Shown: piece after piece, positions 54,244 through 64,000 of the stretch | Layout: each line of letters opens with the position of its first letter | Position numbering within the stretch: position 1 is the stretch's first letter | Assembly (NCBI GenBank): GCA_030549175.1 | Contig: JAUKUA010000006.1 | Span: forward strand, 2,294,001-2,358,000 | Origin: Lasiosphaeris hirsuta | Lineage: Eukaryota > Ascomycota > Sordariomycetes > Sordariales > Lasiosphaeriaceae | Direction of reading: 5' to 3' | DNA: 64,000 nucleotides | The notes under the pieces: generated by a model | Told to the model about the DNA's origin: nothing | Database searches by the model: none | Seen by the model: the letters and a program-made list of their open reading frames with translations, nothing else | Position numbers and translations under genes: made by a program

Positions 54244-55331
54244 TCAATAATGGGGGTCACGCTCGCCTGGTGGTTGCTGTCCCGGGTCGTGGCTATCGGA
54301 GCTGTCATAAGTCTCTGCCGTCTGTGGGGGTGGGAGGGATGTGCGGGTGCGGGTCCGGCCGAACTTATATGACTCGACCGGGGTGGCCACAATCATAGCG
54401 TCGCGGGGGAGGCTAGGAAAGTCGCGGACAATTGGCGACGGGGAGTCGGACGTGGGGGCAAAGGCAGCGTTCTTCTCTACATATATCTGGTGTGCCTCTG
54501 CCTTCTTCGCAGCTCGCCGACGGAAGACACAGAACCACAAACCGACAGCGATGAGGATGACAATGAGAGGCACGGCAACACCGATAGCGACCTGCACCCC
54601 GAGCGACATGCCACCGCCCTCATGCTCGCTTGACGATGACTGTTCGCGGCTGTTGGTGGATGACGACCTTGAGGCGTCTTGGGTGCTAGTGGCCGAGGTA
54701 TGGTGAGTCGATGTGGTTCGCGTGCTGTCATTGTTGTCGCCATATCCATATGGCGAGGCTGACGAGGACTGGTAGTCGCCCCTGTAAGCTGTTGTGGTCT
54801 GACGGGAGTTCTGGTCTACAGTCGACGTCGTGTACGCGTTGTTGCCCTGGCTGATGCAATATCCCGACACTGTGTCCCCCCCATAGCAGGTCTGACCGTA
54901 GGTGCAGCACACCGAGCTGCACTGGAAGGTCCCAGAAGCACACACTCTGGCGCAACCCGACGCGCCCGCACTTGCTCCACAGCAGAGGAATGCCCCGTTG
55001 GTGGTGTCGAACGAGCACGTCCCACCCGTGTTGCCTGCAGGATAATCAGGTCAGTATCCATACCGGCCAATGGAATAGACTCATCTAACTTACAGCACCA
55101 GTCACCCTGCGCGCACTTGGTCTCGTAGTTGGCACAAATGGGGCCAAGCGAATCGCGGCCGCCCAGAGCTCTGCCAGCAAAGCTAATGAAAGCCTCGGAC
55201 GAAGCCGCCGGGTTGGCATCTTGGAAGAGGTACTGTGCTGGCGGCACTATTTCGAAGCCGGCAGGCAAGATCGCGCTGAACAGCCCCTGCTCGCGGGGCT
55301 GTTGCTGATTAGGCGTGGTGTGGGCAGGCAT
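54244..55331 (-). CDS. Single-pass membrane protein with Cys-rich ectodomain
   Basis: Exons 55331..55094 and 55034..54244 around a 59-bp intron (GTAAGT..CTGCAG). Splicing yields CCNTGGTCSFDTTNG and about 342 aa. The first about 75 residues lead into a cysteine-dense region (about 12 Cys, in CC pairs such as GDWCC, FLCCGA, SVCCTYGQTC). A Ser/Thr-rich stalk, one transmembrane helix (LGVQVAIGVAVPLIVILIAVGLWFCVF) with a basic stop-transfer RRRAAKK, and a 100-residue cytosolic tail follow. The layout resembles fungal wall-sensor/mid2-like proteins. No signal peptide is visible at the called start, so a short upstream exon may be missing. Confidence 0.72.
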
Positions 55332-56427
55332 GATGACTGAGATTAGATATTATTGAATGATAGTGGGGGTTGAGACAAAAGAGAGGGCGGTGGCCAAGGG
55401 GTACAAAGGGAAGTGTGATGATGCAGAGGAAGGAAGACACAACATGAACGTTCAGACTGACGCTTTTGAGGATCTCGATGACCTCGTCGAGGGCCTCTCG
55501 TGGGCTGTATCCATGCCCCCTGAGGCAATCTTGGTGTTGATCGTCGCTGGTTCGGTTGTCTGTGCGGTTGTTGGAGGGGCTCGATGGTTGCTCAAGCACT
55601 TGGTTGCCGATCTAAGGGCATCGAGATCGGGCATTCTGGTGTAACATCGCCAAGCACAGCTGCCGCGCACTGACCGGGAGCACGACCCGGTCCCGCACAT
55701 CTCAGATGCCGGGTCAGCGCCTCAGGCACAACTGCACCCAGCTGCCAGGACCAGCCCGTGCCAGACAGGGTCAGCGAGGTCAGCGAGTGTTCGGCGCAGC
55801 TGGGGGGGACGGGATCTTCAGGGTCCTGGGGTCGGCCAAGTTACAGCGACAAGGTTGCAGCCACGCAGCCGCTCGCAGCAGTCGGTGATTTTTATCCACT
55901 TCCCCGGGACCCCCGTTCTGGGGTCCATCTGCCATGTTTCGATTGGACTTGGCGATGGTGTCCTTTCTCTGCGATTCCACGACCCTCTTGGCCCCGCCCT
56001 CTATCCCGATGCGCCCTCAAATTCTCGATCTCTCCAACCCAAGCGCGGCCTGGCCCATCCCGGCCTGCCGAATTCTCGCGAACGCCTCACGCATCGTCGG
56101 TCTCACTGACTGCAGTGGCGGCGAGTATTTGAACCTGCCTCGCTCGTCTGCAGCAACGCTCGGCAGGGCAAGCACATACTTCACCTACACCTTGTCCTCG
56201 GTCACAGATGCCCCTTGACCCTATTCCCAAGTCGATCGTCATCGGTGGCCACCTCGCACCCAAACAACACGATGCCACCAGCATATTTGCTGTGCTTCCA
56301 CCCTGCCAGTCTCCCTTTCTTTTGCGGCGCGCCCTCGGTCTTGCTGGATTTTCCAGCACCGGAAACGAGTCCATCACCTCCAGCACCGCCGCGCAGCGCG
56401 AGGTTCGGCCGGGGGGGGGTGTGACGA
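55332..56427. other. Spacer
   Basis: Promoter side of the Cys-rich membrane-protein gene. A plus frame at 55357-55644 has one hydrophobic stretch but overlaps the 5' UTR antisense; not called. Confidence 0.4.
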
Positions 56428-57284
56428 TCAGCATGTCGTTAGCCGCCACGCCCTTACCGCGCGCGACTCGCCGCAGATGGGACACTTGGTGCCTGGGCCG
56501 TTGCAGCAGGGATAGAGTGCGGCGGCAGACGGTGTTGATTGGCCGCGGGGGTTTGGTGCTGTTGGTGAGGAAAGAAAGCGAGGTCGTGATTGAGCATGTG
56601 GGTGAGGAGCGTCGGCAGGGAGGACGGGGTGATAGAGTGGGTCATCGTATTTGTCGTGGCGTCGCTGGTGATGATTATGTGCAGGGCTGCCAGTTCGGGT
56701 TGGGAGGTATTCCACCGGAGGTAGTAAAAGTTCGGGAGGTCGGAGGCGTAGAAGATGAAGGTACACCTTGATTGTTTGCCGTCAGGTACCCAGGCGATAC
56801 GTTTTGCACCGTCGTGATGGTTTCCGAGTGAACATTCTTCGTTGAGGGGAGACACGTTACCGTTGCGGTACCGTGGAGGTTGCCTTCGGTCTTTCTGAGC
56901 AAACACTTGATGTGAGGAAGAACTTTGAATTGCTTGTTCCTCGCGTGTGATATGCTGGTCATGAAACTTGGCTTCTGGTGTTGAGATATCTGACTCGTCG
57001 AATATTCTGATCCCGAGACGCGAATTCTATTCTGTCCGCTCAGTTTTGCCTTCCAAGCTTTCGTGTGTGAGCTTTGATTCTGAATCCTCCAAGGAAAATC
57101 GTCCAAAGAACACCCATTTTAAGGTTGATGGTTTCTCGAGTGCTTTTTGGGTGGTGGTCTTCCTCTGGAATACTAATAAGTTGGGTGCTTCCTCTTGCGT
57201 AGCCGACTCATTGCAAGTTGACCGAGAGCAGAAGAGGCGGCATATGGACCAAAATAGTCGGCCAAGCAAAGCCAAAAAATTCAT
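56428..57284 (-). pseudogene. Probable gene, broken or with unsolved introns
   Basis: One minus frame runs from ATG 57284 (MNFLALLGRLFW) to a TAG at 57029..57027, and continues in the same frame past it as NSRLGIRIFDES..GAKRIAWVPDG..FIFYASDLPNFYYLRW..PELAALHI. The text after the stop reads as real protein. An in-frame intron using GTGTTC and the AATAG that contains the stop would remove it, but the donor is weak. Further on the frame must change again to reach CCNGPGTKCPICGES (a possible zinc knuckle), ending at 56428. I do not recognise the family. Intron misreading and pseudogene are both possible. Confidence 0.4.
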
Positions 57285-58620
57285 AGCGTGTGGTCTAGGG
57301 TGACTCTCATGGCTGAAATAACTATTGAAGAATGAATGGTTGCTAGTGCTATCTTTAGGAAGATGGGTTAGGCTTATATCCCAAAATGCAAACAATGTGC
57401 AGAGTCATGTATGTAGGCGTTGACATGCACCAATATTTTCATGGTGATCACCGCGAACAAGATGGAAGCAAGAAGCACATATTCTAAGAGATTCTAATAA
57501 AGAAGTGATAGGCGCTTCGTTGTGTGTGTGTGTGACCATGCAAGGTAACCAGGCAGGCTCGATGTAGAGCAAGCTTGTAGTTTAATGCTGTTAGCTTTCG
57601 AATGGAAGTTGCGCAGGCTTTCTCTCAGACTCTCAATTTATCTTATTGAATGTTGTCGCCCACAACTTCCCTGCGCCTGTTAGTCGACAACTTCTAGAAC
57701 ATTGGGATTCTCTGCGAGTTTGATGTAGTTGTAGGGGGTAATAATAGCTGTATCGTAGTGGCGTTTGCTCATTTGGTGTTCGTCAGGTCTCCACATGTGC
57801 AAAGTAGAGCGGCTTGTCTAAGAACCTAGTTGGGGCGTTACATTTAAAAATATGAAAGCCAGGTTCCGCGGCACCTGCTTGCAAGAGAGCAGCAGGTGAA
57901 TATATCCCACAGACGCGTAGTTAAGATTTCATCGAACCTAGACTAAAGCAGCAGGCACGGTCCTTGTTGAAATAATTCACCACGTGTTTTGCAGTAGAAC
58001 ACTCTTCAAGGCTGGAGTTGAAAGACTGCGTACTCCCGGATTATCGTGTGCTTCTGGTATTGGCGCGGCCAATTTGGTTATTGGCTTGTCTCAGAAGTGT
58101 AGTGTTCGAATGGGAGCGAAAAGCCACAGGATCAATGATTCGATAAAAGGGGTAAAAGGGGTGTTGTTTACACTGCACGGGGATTGGTGTGGGGATACAA
58201 TGCGGGGTGTGGATCCAAGAAACTCAACGGAGTACGGATAACAGATAACACGTGCAGGGTCTTTGCTCAAAGTTTTGGCGAGGTTTTACCGAGTCAGCAG
58301 GACGACTTCGAAAATCCTAGCCCAAGCGAGATTTAGCCGCGTCGAGTAGAGCATCAAAGTCAAATGCGACAAAACTTGCCCTGCAGCCTCGGGTTCTTTC
58401 TGATCGTGCGCTCCCATCATCTGCGCACTCTGTCGCCAGCATTCGCTCCTTATGAATTGACTTTACTAGTTTCCCTTACCAGGGAACTCTTTTCGACCAA
58501 CTTGACTCTTCAACACGCTCATTTCCGCCTCCCCCTTTGGCGTTCCGATTTTCCCGTTTCTGGCGACGCGAACGCTCAACGGCCACCCGGCGGCAACTCA
58601 ACTGCGCAGACACCGACACC
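57285..58620. other. Spacer
   Basis: 1.3 kb. A short (GT)n run lies near 57521-57533. The end next to 58621 is the promoter of the LAMTOR1-like gene. No gene. Confidence 0.45.
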
Positions 58621-59284
58621 ATGGGCAATTGCTTTTCATGTATTGGCCACCGCCGCCGCGACGTCTACGACGAGGTGGGCTCCCCCCTGGAAAGATGTTC
58701 GAATTGGCTCCCACGGTGGAATTGATGCTGACCAGATGACTGCCATCTAGGACGACGAAGCACAGCACCTTTTTGATGATCCCAACAACCTCCACTATGG
58801 CAGCTTCGACCAACAGCACATGACGGGCCAGGAGGACCCGCAGGAGGTTCAAAGAGAGATTGAGGCTCTGCAACGAGTCGTGGCGCGCACGTCAGAGTAT
58901 GTACATGCCCCTCCTGTTCCCCCGTTTTTCTGGCCCCTTCCCTCCTTCTCTTTCCCAGCTCCGCGGCAACGGGACGACGCATGGCTGACCCTACTGCATA
59001 GCAATATGGTCGACATCTACGATATCGTGCACCAGGACGAGGCTGTGCACACTGCTACCCCCACACCATACGCTTATACCGCCCAGGAGCCTCACATAGC
59101 CCGCTACCAAACCCTGCTCTCCAAGTTGTCGTCCCACGACGACCTCGCCTCTGTGGCGCGCGTTGATTGGGGCGTCCCTGACGACGGCAACATTGAGATG
59201 CAGCGGAACGCCGTGCCCGTCAAGCTGGAGGGCAGTGAGGCCCTGGTTGGCAACTTTGCCGACGCTGCAGCCGCCATGCGCTGA
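58621..59284 (+). CDS. LAMTOR1/Ego1-like lysosomal (vacuolar) anchor protein
   Basis: Exons 58621..58674, 58751..58896 and 59002..59284, with introns of 76 and 105 bp, encoding about 160 aa. The start MGNCFSC carries G2 for N-myristoylation and C4/C7 for palmitoylation. The exon 1-2 junction gives YDEDDEAQHLF, and a mid helix (EVQREIEALQRVVARTSEN) and MVDIYDIVH follow, as in the LAMTOR domain. The anchor (yeast Meh1/Ego1) holds the Ragulator/EGO complex on the vacuole, where Rag GTPases recruit TORC1. Dual lipidation plus the helix pattern is the evidence; sequence is otherwise low in conservation. Confidence 0.82.
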
Positions 59285-60330
59285 GCAGCAAGCACACTCC
59301 CAGCCAGCCGCCAACTACCAGTCCGCAGCGCGCCCGCGCTGCCGGGTCACCAGTCATCCACTCACCCATCACCATCTAATGGAGGGGGGCGGAGATGCCG
59401 TGGGCAGGGTCGGCCCTTGTTGGCCTTTTGTTTGGGGTCTTGGGGGTAACTTGCCGGTGCCTGTCCGCTGCCCTCCACCTCCCCCCTCGCTCCGCCCCCT
59501 CTTCCCAACCCCTCTCCACCACCCTCTTCACTTCATCAACCGACCGGGGACATGGTGTTAATAAGGTTCGGCAAGTGTGCGGCAAAGGAGTCGACGTGGC
59601 AAGATGGGACGGCCCGCAATGAGAGCTTCATACCCTTAGGGGCGGGTGGTCGCCTTCCTTTTTGTCTCATTCCTGATCATTCGGTAGGGCCCAGAACACG
59701 CGTCTTGGATGCCGGGAGGGTGTGGAGGTGTGAGAATATGGAGGGATGCGCTGTACCGCACAAATCAATCAAACGCTTCCTTTTGTTTGTGACTGGCTCT
59801 CTTGGGGAGTGTCGCGCAGCCAATCATGGCCCGTCGTCCGAGATCCTCCCTAACCAGGGCGCAACCGGGGCCCTAAACAGATCCAGGCCCATTTAGGCGC
59901 GGCCACGTGCGCAGGGGATACGCTGATGATATAAAATGTCTACCCTCCTAGCCTGCTTCGAACATTTATATAGCGTCACCCGTCCCAGAATCAAGTCGGA
60001 TATCCTCCGTGTCCGGAGCGCCTCCGCTAGGGCGCCGCGTCCAGCCAGCCGCAGTATCACAAGAATAAGGACCAGCATGGAGACCAGCATGAAGACCGAC
60101 ATGAGGGTCGGCATGAGCAGCTTGAGCGACCTGAACGTCTCGGTTGATACTCGTCATACCATTACCGAGCTAATCGTCCGTTGCAGCGTCCGACTAAAAC
60201 GATAAGCACATAACAACAAGACCATGTGCGTGATTTCGCGGTCGAGGCTTGACCCATTAGCCGACCTGCAGCTCGCAGATGGCTATCGGAGACGGAACTG
60301 GAGTGTGGCACGAATCGAGAGGAGGCGGCA

Positions 60331-60349
60331 GGGGGGGGGGGGGGGGGGG
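60331..60349. repeat. G19 homopolymer
   Basis: Nineteen G on the plus strand in a purine-rich context. Confidence 0.9.
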
Positions 60350-61704
60350 AGGCGGCATGGGGCCGAAGGGAGGGAGGGAGGGGAAGGGGGCCAGGACGCC
60401 AGGACGCCAGCGAACCCACCGGAAGCAGCGAGGATGTGCAGGCAGGGCGGAATCTAAAGCACGCACAGCAAAGCACGTCACGTCACTCAACGCATGGCTA
60501 TTTGTACGCTACCGTACACTACCCTACCACCCAAGGTCGCCCGGGACCACTCTGGACCCCTCTGGACCAGTCAGGCCCACTCAACGGCCATCCAGCCCAG
60601 GATCGGGCTGGGAAGGGGTGCTGCTTGCGATTCCATACCCCCCATCTTCTCAGTTCCCCGTTTCTTCTCCAGGGCTTCTTCTCGGCTGCCCCCCATCTTT
60701 GTGGAGCCGGATCTTCGTCCCCAACGCTGGCCGCGCTGCCCAACCCGCCGGATTACGAATTCTTCTTAGCCGTCCCTTTCCTGCCCAAACGTCCTCTCCA
60801 GCACCCCCCCGAGCAGGGCCTGGCATTTCTTTGAAAATCTATGATTTTTACATCTCCACTTTGGGTACAAACGACGAGAGGCTAAAAACGCCAAAATTCG
60901 TGACGAGATGGGGAAAAAAGAAGGACATGGACCGTCAGTCCGCATCCGATCTGGCCTGACGCAGTGTCATACCGGAATCCCATAATTTTGCCTCTTCCTC
61001 TCCGACCTCTCAGGATTCGTCTGTGAAACATGGCCCTCCCACCACGCATGTCCCCCCGACCGCCCTCCTCCCCACGTTTCCTCGGCCGCCTCTCATTCGT
61101 CCATATGGGCCGTCCGTCTGTCCATCCACCTTCTCTGGCCGCCTTTTCGTTCGTCCTCGCCCACAGGATACGTACATGCGTACATGACAGGGCAAGGCTT
61201 ACGATTCGAGAGAATGCTCTCCCAACACAAAATCAACCTTCCCAAATACCTACCACATTGTCAGATAAGCCAAGGCCGCCGCCCCGCCAGCGCCTCTCTG
61301 ACACACACACACACACCAGCTCACCACCCTCTCACTCGCCCCCCTTGGCCCCCCGCCGAGCAGCGCGACTGTGGGGGAGAGGGAAAAAGAGGAAGCCAGT
61401 GGGATCCTTCCTCGGCTTTTTCTGCGGCCTATGACCTCCTCTTCTTCTCTTGTGCGTCGCGTTTTCTCGGCAGGTAAATCTGCTTGTCCACAGACAACCC
61501 ACCCACCCACACACCACTTACGCATTGGGCTCCCCATTTCCGCACTGAGCCGGAACAGGAGCCAAAAGAGCGGGGATGGGCAGCGAGGGGTAAGGGAAAT
61601 CAAAGAAAAGGTTGCAGAACCGAAATACAGGTTAGCAGGGCGTTCAGATATGAGGACGGCAGCCGCATGCTGTCAGGGGAAGGCTGAAAATGCGAGATTC
61701 GGGA

Positions 61705-61722
61705 GGGGGGGGGGGGGGGGGG
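61705..61722. repeat. G18 homopolymer
   Basis: Eighteen G on the plus strand, followed by AAGGGGG. With the G19 run 1.35 kb away it makes this spacer unusually G-tract-rich. Confidence 0.9.
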
Positions 61723-62976
61723 AAGGGGGTTGCTGTCTGGTGTCCCGTTTCCGATGCTGTATTCTCCCTTCCCACTCGCTCTCCGCCTGCCTCCCGCTTT
61801 TCGGTGGTGCTCTCTGGTTGGGCATCAAGCATGCCGTGCTCACCAAGGGGGATCGAGAAAACCAGAGAATCCAAAGCGGGGCGGGAGGATGAGAACCAAT
61901 CTGGAAACCAAGAAATAGCTTTCGTTACTGATAAAAAAGTTTTTGAACGTTGTTTTCTCCCATTTGGACCCATTGCTGGTGAGAAGTATTTCCCTTTCTC
62001 CCATATTTCCCCTTGTATTTCCCCAAAAAACGAACACCAAGAAAAACAGAGAAAGAAATGTCGATCGATCCCCAGACCAACAGAATGGACGGATACCGTT
62101 ATACTCCTTTCCCCTCTTCCGTAACGCTGCCAAAAACACGCACACCCCAAAAGACAACAAGACTGAGATTTCCCCCAAGCTGGGCTGCAACAAAAAGAAA
62201 GAAAACGACAAAGTAGAACAGAAGAGCGGACAAGCCTGTAGAGACTTTGTCAGGAAATCCTCTGGGTACAGACCACACACCACGCAACACACACGCACAC
62301 GCAAATACACACAACTCTGCTCCAGGGACCCAGGCCATGCCGCCCAGTGGCTTGCTGTCCGGCCCGTCTCCAACACTGCTGCTTGCTCCTGCCCCTTGCT
62401 CCTCTTTTTTTCTTTTTGGTCCTCTCTCCTCCCTCGTCTCCGCTCTCGTCCCGTCTCCACTGCTGTACCCTCTATCTCTAACTCGCCACCCCGATTGCTT
62501 CTACTGGACCCTCGCAGCCTAAGATGACGTGCGTCCTGTGCTGTTCCTGCTGTGGCTTCAAAGAAGGAGGAAAGGGGGGTAGGGGTAGGGGGCGAAAGAA
62601 TTCTGCTGCTCTGCTTCAACTCTGATAGAACAGAAAACTAAAGCGGGAAAAAAGTCAGTTCGTCATCTTTCTCGTCTTCCCCTCTTTTCCTCTCTCCTAG
62701 TCTCGCGACCCAATTCATCCCCAATTTCTCACCATCCCTCCTGCCCAACACCCCTGTCTCTCCCCTGAAAACCACGATGCCGGGTATGTATGTACGGAAG
62801 TATGTGTGTGCGTACCGAGAATACTCTTTTTCAGCTCGGGCTTCTCTCAAGCCGAGCCCCAGGGCTCAGGGGCACCTCCCCTCTCCCCTCCACCTCCCTC
62901 CCACACCCCTGCTCCTCATCCGCCCCGATGGCCCGTCGCCCAACGCACACAGCAGCCAACGGGCGGCGGAGCCGTC

Positions 62977-63309
62977 CTATGCGATACTCCGCTGCTTCTC
63001 TTGGTGGCTGCGCCAGAGATCCGAAATCTGGACATTGATGTCGGTAATGTCCTGTTGCGTCTTCTCGATTGTCGCCCGGCGGTTCCCTTCCCGCTGCCAC
63101 CGCTGGATATCTTCGCACATTTTGCGAACTCTGCGATCCTTTTTCGTTATCTGGTCGCATATCTTGCATTGCCCTGGTTGATATGACGTATCGTAAACCA
63201 ACTTCAAGCCGCAAGTCTCCCCAGTGCGGTACTCCTTGTTGCACTGCTGGCGGAAGTTCCCCCATTTCCAGTATCCGCAGTTCCAGCGAGTCTGCTCGAA
63301 GTAGCACAT
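62977..63309 (-). CDS. Small conserved-looking Cys-rich protein, 110 aa
   Basis: A single exon; start MCYFEQTRW at 63309. The N-terminal half has Cys and aromatic residues (TRWNCGYWKWGNF, QQCNKEYRTGETCG, CKICDQ with C-x2-C). The C-terminal half is a charged helix (DRRVRKMCEDIQRWQREGNRRATIEKT). Proteins beginning MCYF-x-x-TRW with this layout recur in filamentous ascomycetes as far as I recall, but no function is known to me. The cysteines could bind zinc. A (CA)n tract lies about 300 bp upstream. Confidence 0.78.
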   Translation of the reverse strand: MCYFEQTRWNCGYWKWGNFRQQCNKEYRTGETCGLKLVYDTSYQPGQCKICDQITKKDRRVRKMCEDIQRWQREGNRRATIEKTQQDITDINVQISDLWRSHQEKQRSIA

Positions 63310-64000
63310 GGTGTGTGGTTCTTCGTCTTCTTCTGCCTAACTGCCTAGTGTTGTCGAGATACGGCGAGTGGGCTCGTGAGGTGGGGAGAAGTAAAAGAAA
63401 AGTGTCGCGGCTTTCTTCGGTTTCTTCTTTGGGTGCCGCGTCCGATGTAGTCTGACACCGATAACTCGCAGTTAGCACAAGGTCCTCGGCTGTTCTTCCT
63501 ACTTTCGACCGATAGGGTGGCGACCACCTGCAAACCCGGGGTGCCACGGCAGTCCTGTAGGGGAGAAGAAGGGGTTTCGAATGTAGACAACTCACCCACA
63601 CTGCAGACGCACACGCGCGCACACACACACACGCACACACACACGCACACACACACACACACACACAGAAACGCGCGCGCGGAGAGAGGGAGATGAATAG
63701 AAGAGACGGAAGAGAGGCAATTGAGAGGTCCGCGCCTGTTGCTGCTCAGAGTCTTGGGTGTCTGTCGTCCGATGTCGCGGGTTGCGATGAAGAGGTAGGG
63801 TTGTGTGGTTTTCTTGCCGTTTTTGCACTGGCGTGTCGACGCAATTGAGGCCGTGACGTAGAGAGGTCCGGTATCCGATGATATTGCCGTTGATGAGGAG
63901 CAGAGAGGAAGCACTTTCGGCATCAACCCACAAGGGGGCGTCAGGTTCATACTTATACTTCCATGTGCCCTTTTCTTCTTTTGCCTTCCAGCGGGCGGAA
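63310..64000. other. Upstream region of the Cys-rich gene
   Basis: Contains the (CA)n tract 63608-63683. The other long frames cross the repeat and are not genes. The window ends here. Confidence 0.45.
63608..63683. repeat. (CA)n/(CG)n compound microsatellite
   Basis: Alternating purine-pyrimidine throughout (ACACAC with CG interruptions, ending CGCGCGCG), a sequence able to form Z-DNA. It lies in the promoter region of the 110-aa Cys-rich gene. Confidence 0.88.

Larger units (their letters stand above)
59285..62976. other. 3.7-kb tail-to-tail spacer with G runs
   Basis: Lies between two convergent genes yet is long. It contains G19 at 60331-60349 and G18 at 61705-61722, and many C/T-rich and A-rich patches. 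Long frames (for example plus 60279-60959, minus 61840-62619) are low-complexity and overlap each other; no gene is supported. Confidence 0.5.

Noticed and set aside
55357..55644. 95-codon plus frame with one hydrophobic helix
   Set aside because: Antisense to the probable 5' UTR of the Cys-rich membrane protein; a single hydrophobic stretch is not enough.
59936..60205. 89-codon plus frame with Met/Thr-Ser repeats
   Set aside because: Short imperfect 15-bp repetition makes it look regular, but there is no domain; the opposite strand gives an equally open hydrophobic frame.
60279..60959. 226-codon plus-strand frame
   Set aside because: Open mainly because of the G19 run and GC-rich composition; no recognisable domain.
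61840..62619. 259-codon minus-strand frame
   Set aside because: Low-complexity, overlapped by equally long frames on the plus strand, no domain, no sensible start or introns.
1..64000. CRISPR array, rRNA genes or intact transposase
   Set aside because: None seen. The regular repeats are minisatellites and microsatellites, and the only mobile element is non-coding.

Overview
The window is nuclear DNA of a filamentous ascomycete. Many genes are broken by short GT..AG introns (mostly 50-77 bp, often with a CTAAC/CTGAC branch site), genes lie on both strands without operons, and the gene content is fungal: an aspartyl-tRNA synthetase/DUF2156 fusion, a PIR-like GPI wall protein, a MARVEL protein, a GMC oxidoreductase, a P450 and a fungal-type terpene synthase. 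Pezizomycotina is well supported; Sordariomycetes is only a guess. I rebuilt the splicing by hand. Several introns are multiples of three and stay open in frame, so a plain ORF view hides them.

Layout. 0-4 kb: a multipass membrane protein and a secreted GMC oxidoreductase. 4.7-9.9 kb: the strongest functional unit, a divergent pair. The minus-strand gene is an AspRS fused to a DUF2156 aminoacyl-transferase domain (ErdS, ergosteryl-3beta-O-aspartate synthase). The plus-strand gene is an alpha/beta hydrolase that fits ErdH, which removes the aspartate. Two tandem TGACGTCA sites lie between them. 10.3-13.6 kb: two small secreted cysteine-rich proteins and an F-box/2EXR-like protein. An 18-bp minisatellite occurs twice here, once fused in frame to a secreted-protein gene and once just upstream of the F-box-like gene.

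14.6-33 kb: an oxidation-rich, accessory-looking stretch with two NmrA-like proteins, an NTF2-like protein, a DUF1772/anthrone-oxygenase-like protein, a P450, an FAD monooxygenase, a secreted beta-propeller lactonase, 3-ketodihydrosphingosine reductase and a class I terpene synthase. A tRNA-Ser(UGA) with an intron lies within it. No polyketide or peptide synthase is present, so a single pathway is not shown.

33-50 kb: gene-poor spacers around a GT4 glycosyltransferase, a 104-aa conserved-looking protein, a MARVEL protein, a PIR/GPI wall protein and a U1-type zinc-finger protein. A 279-bp TA-flanked inverted-repeat element (MITE-like) lies at 34.2 kb, and a half copy ends exactly at the start codon of a decayed F-box/ankyrin gene (50.1-52.6 kb).

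54-64 kb: a cysteine-rich single-pass membrane protein, a probably broken unknown gene, a LAMTOR1/Ego1-like lysosomal anchor and a small conserved-looking cysteine-rich protein. They are separated by long spacers with G17-19 runs and microsatellites.
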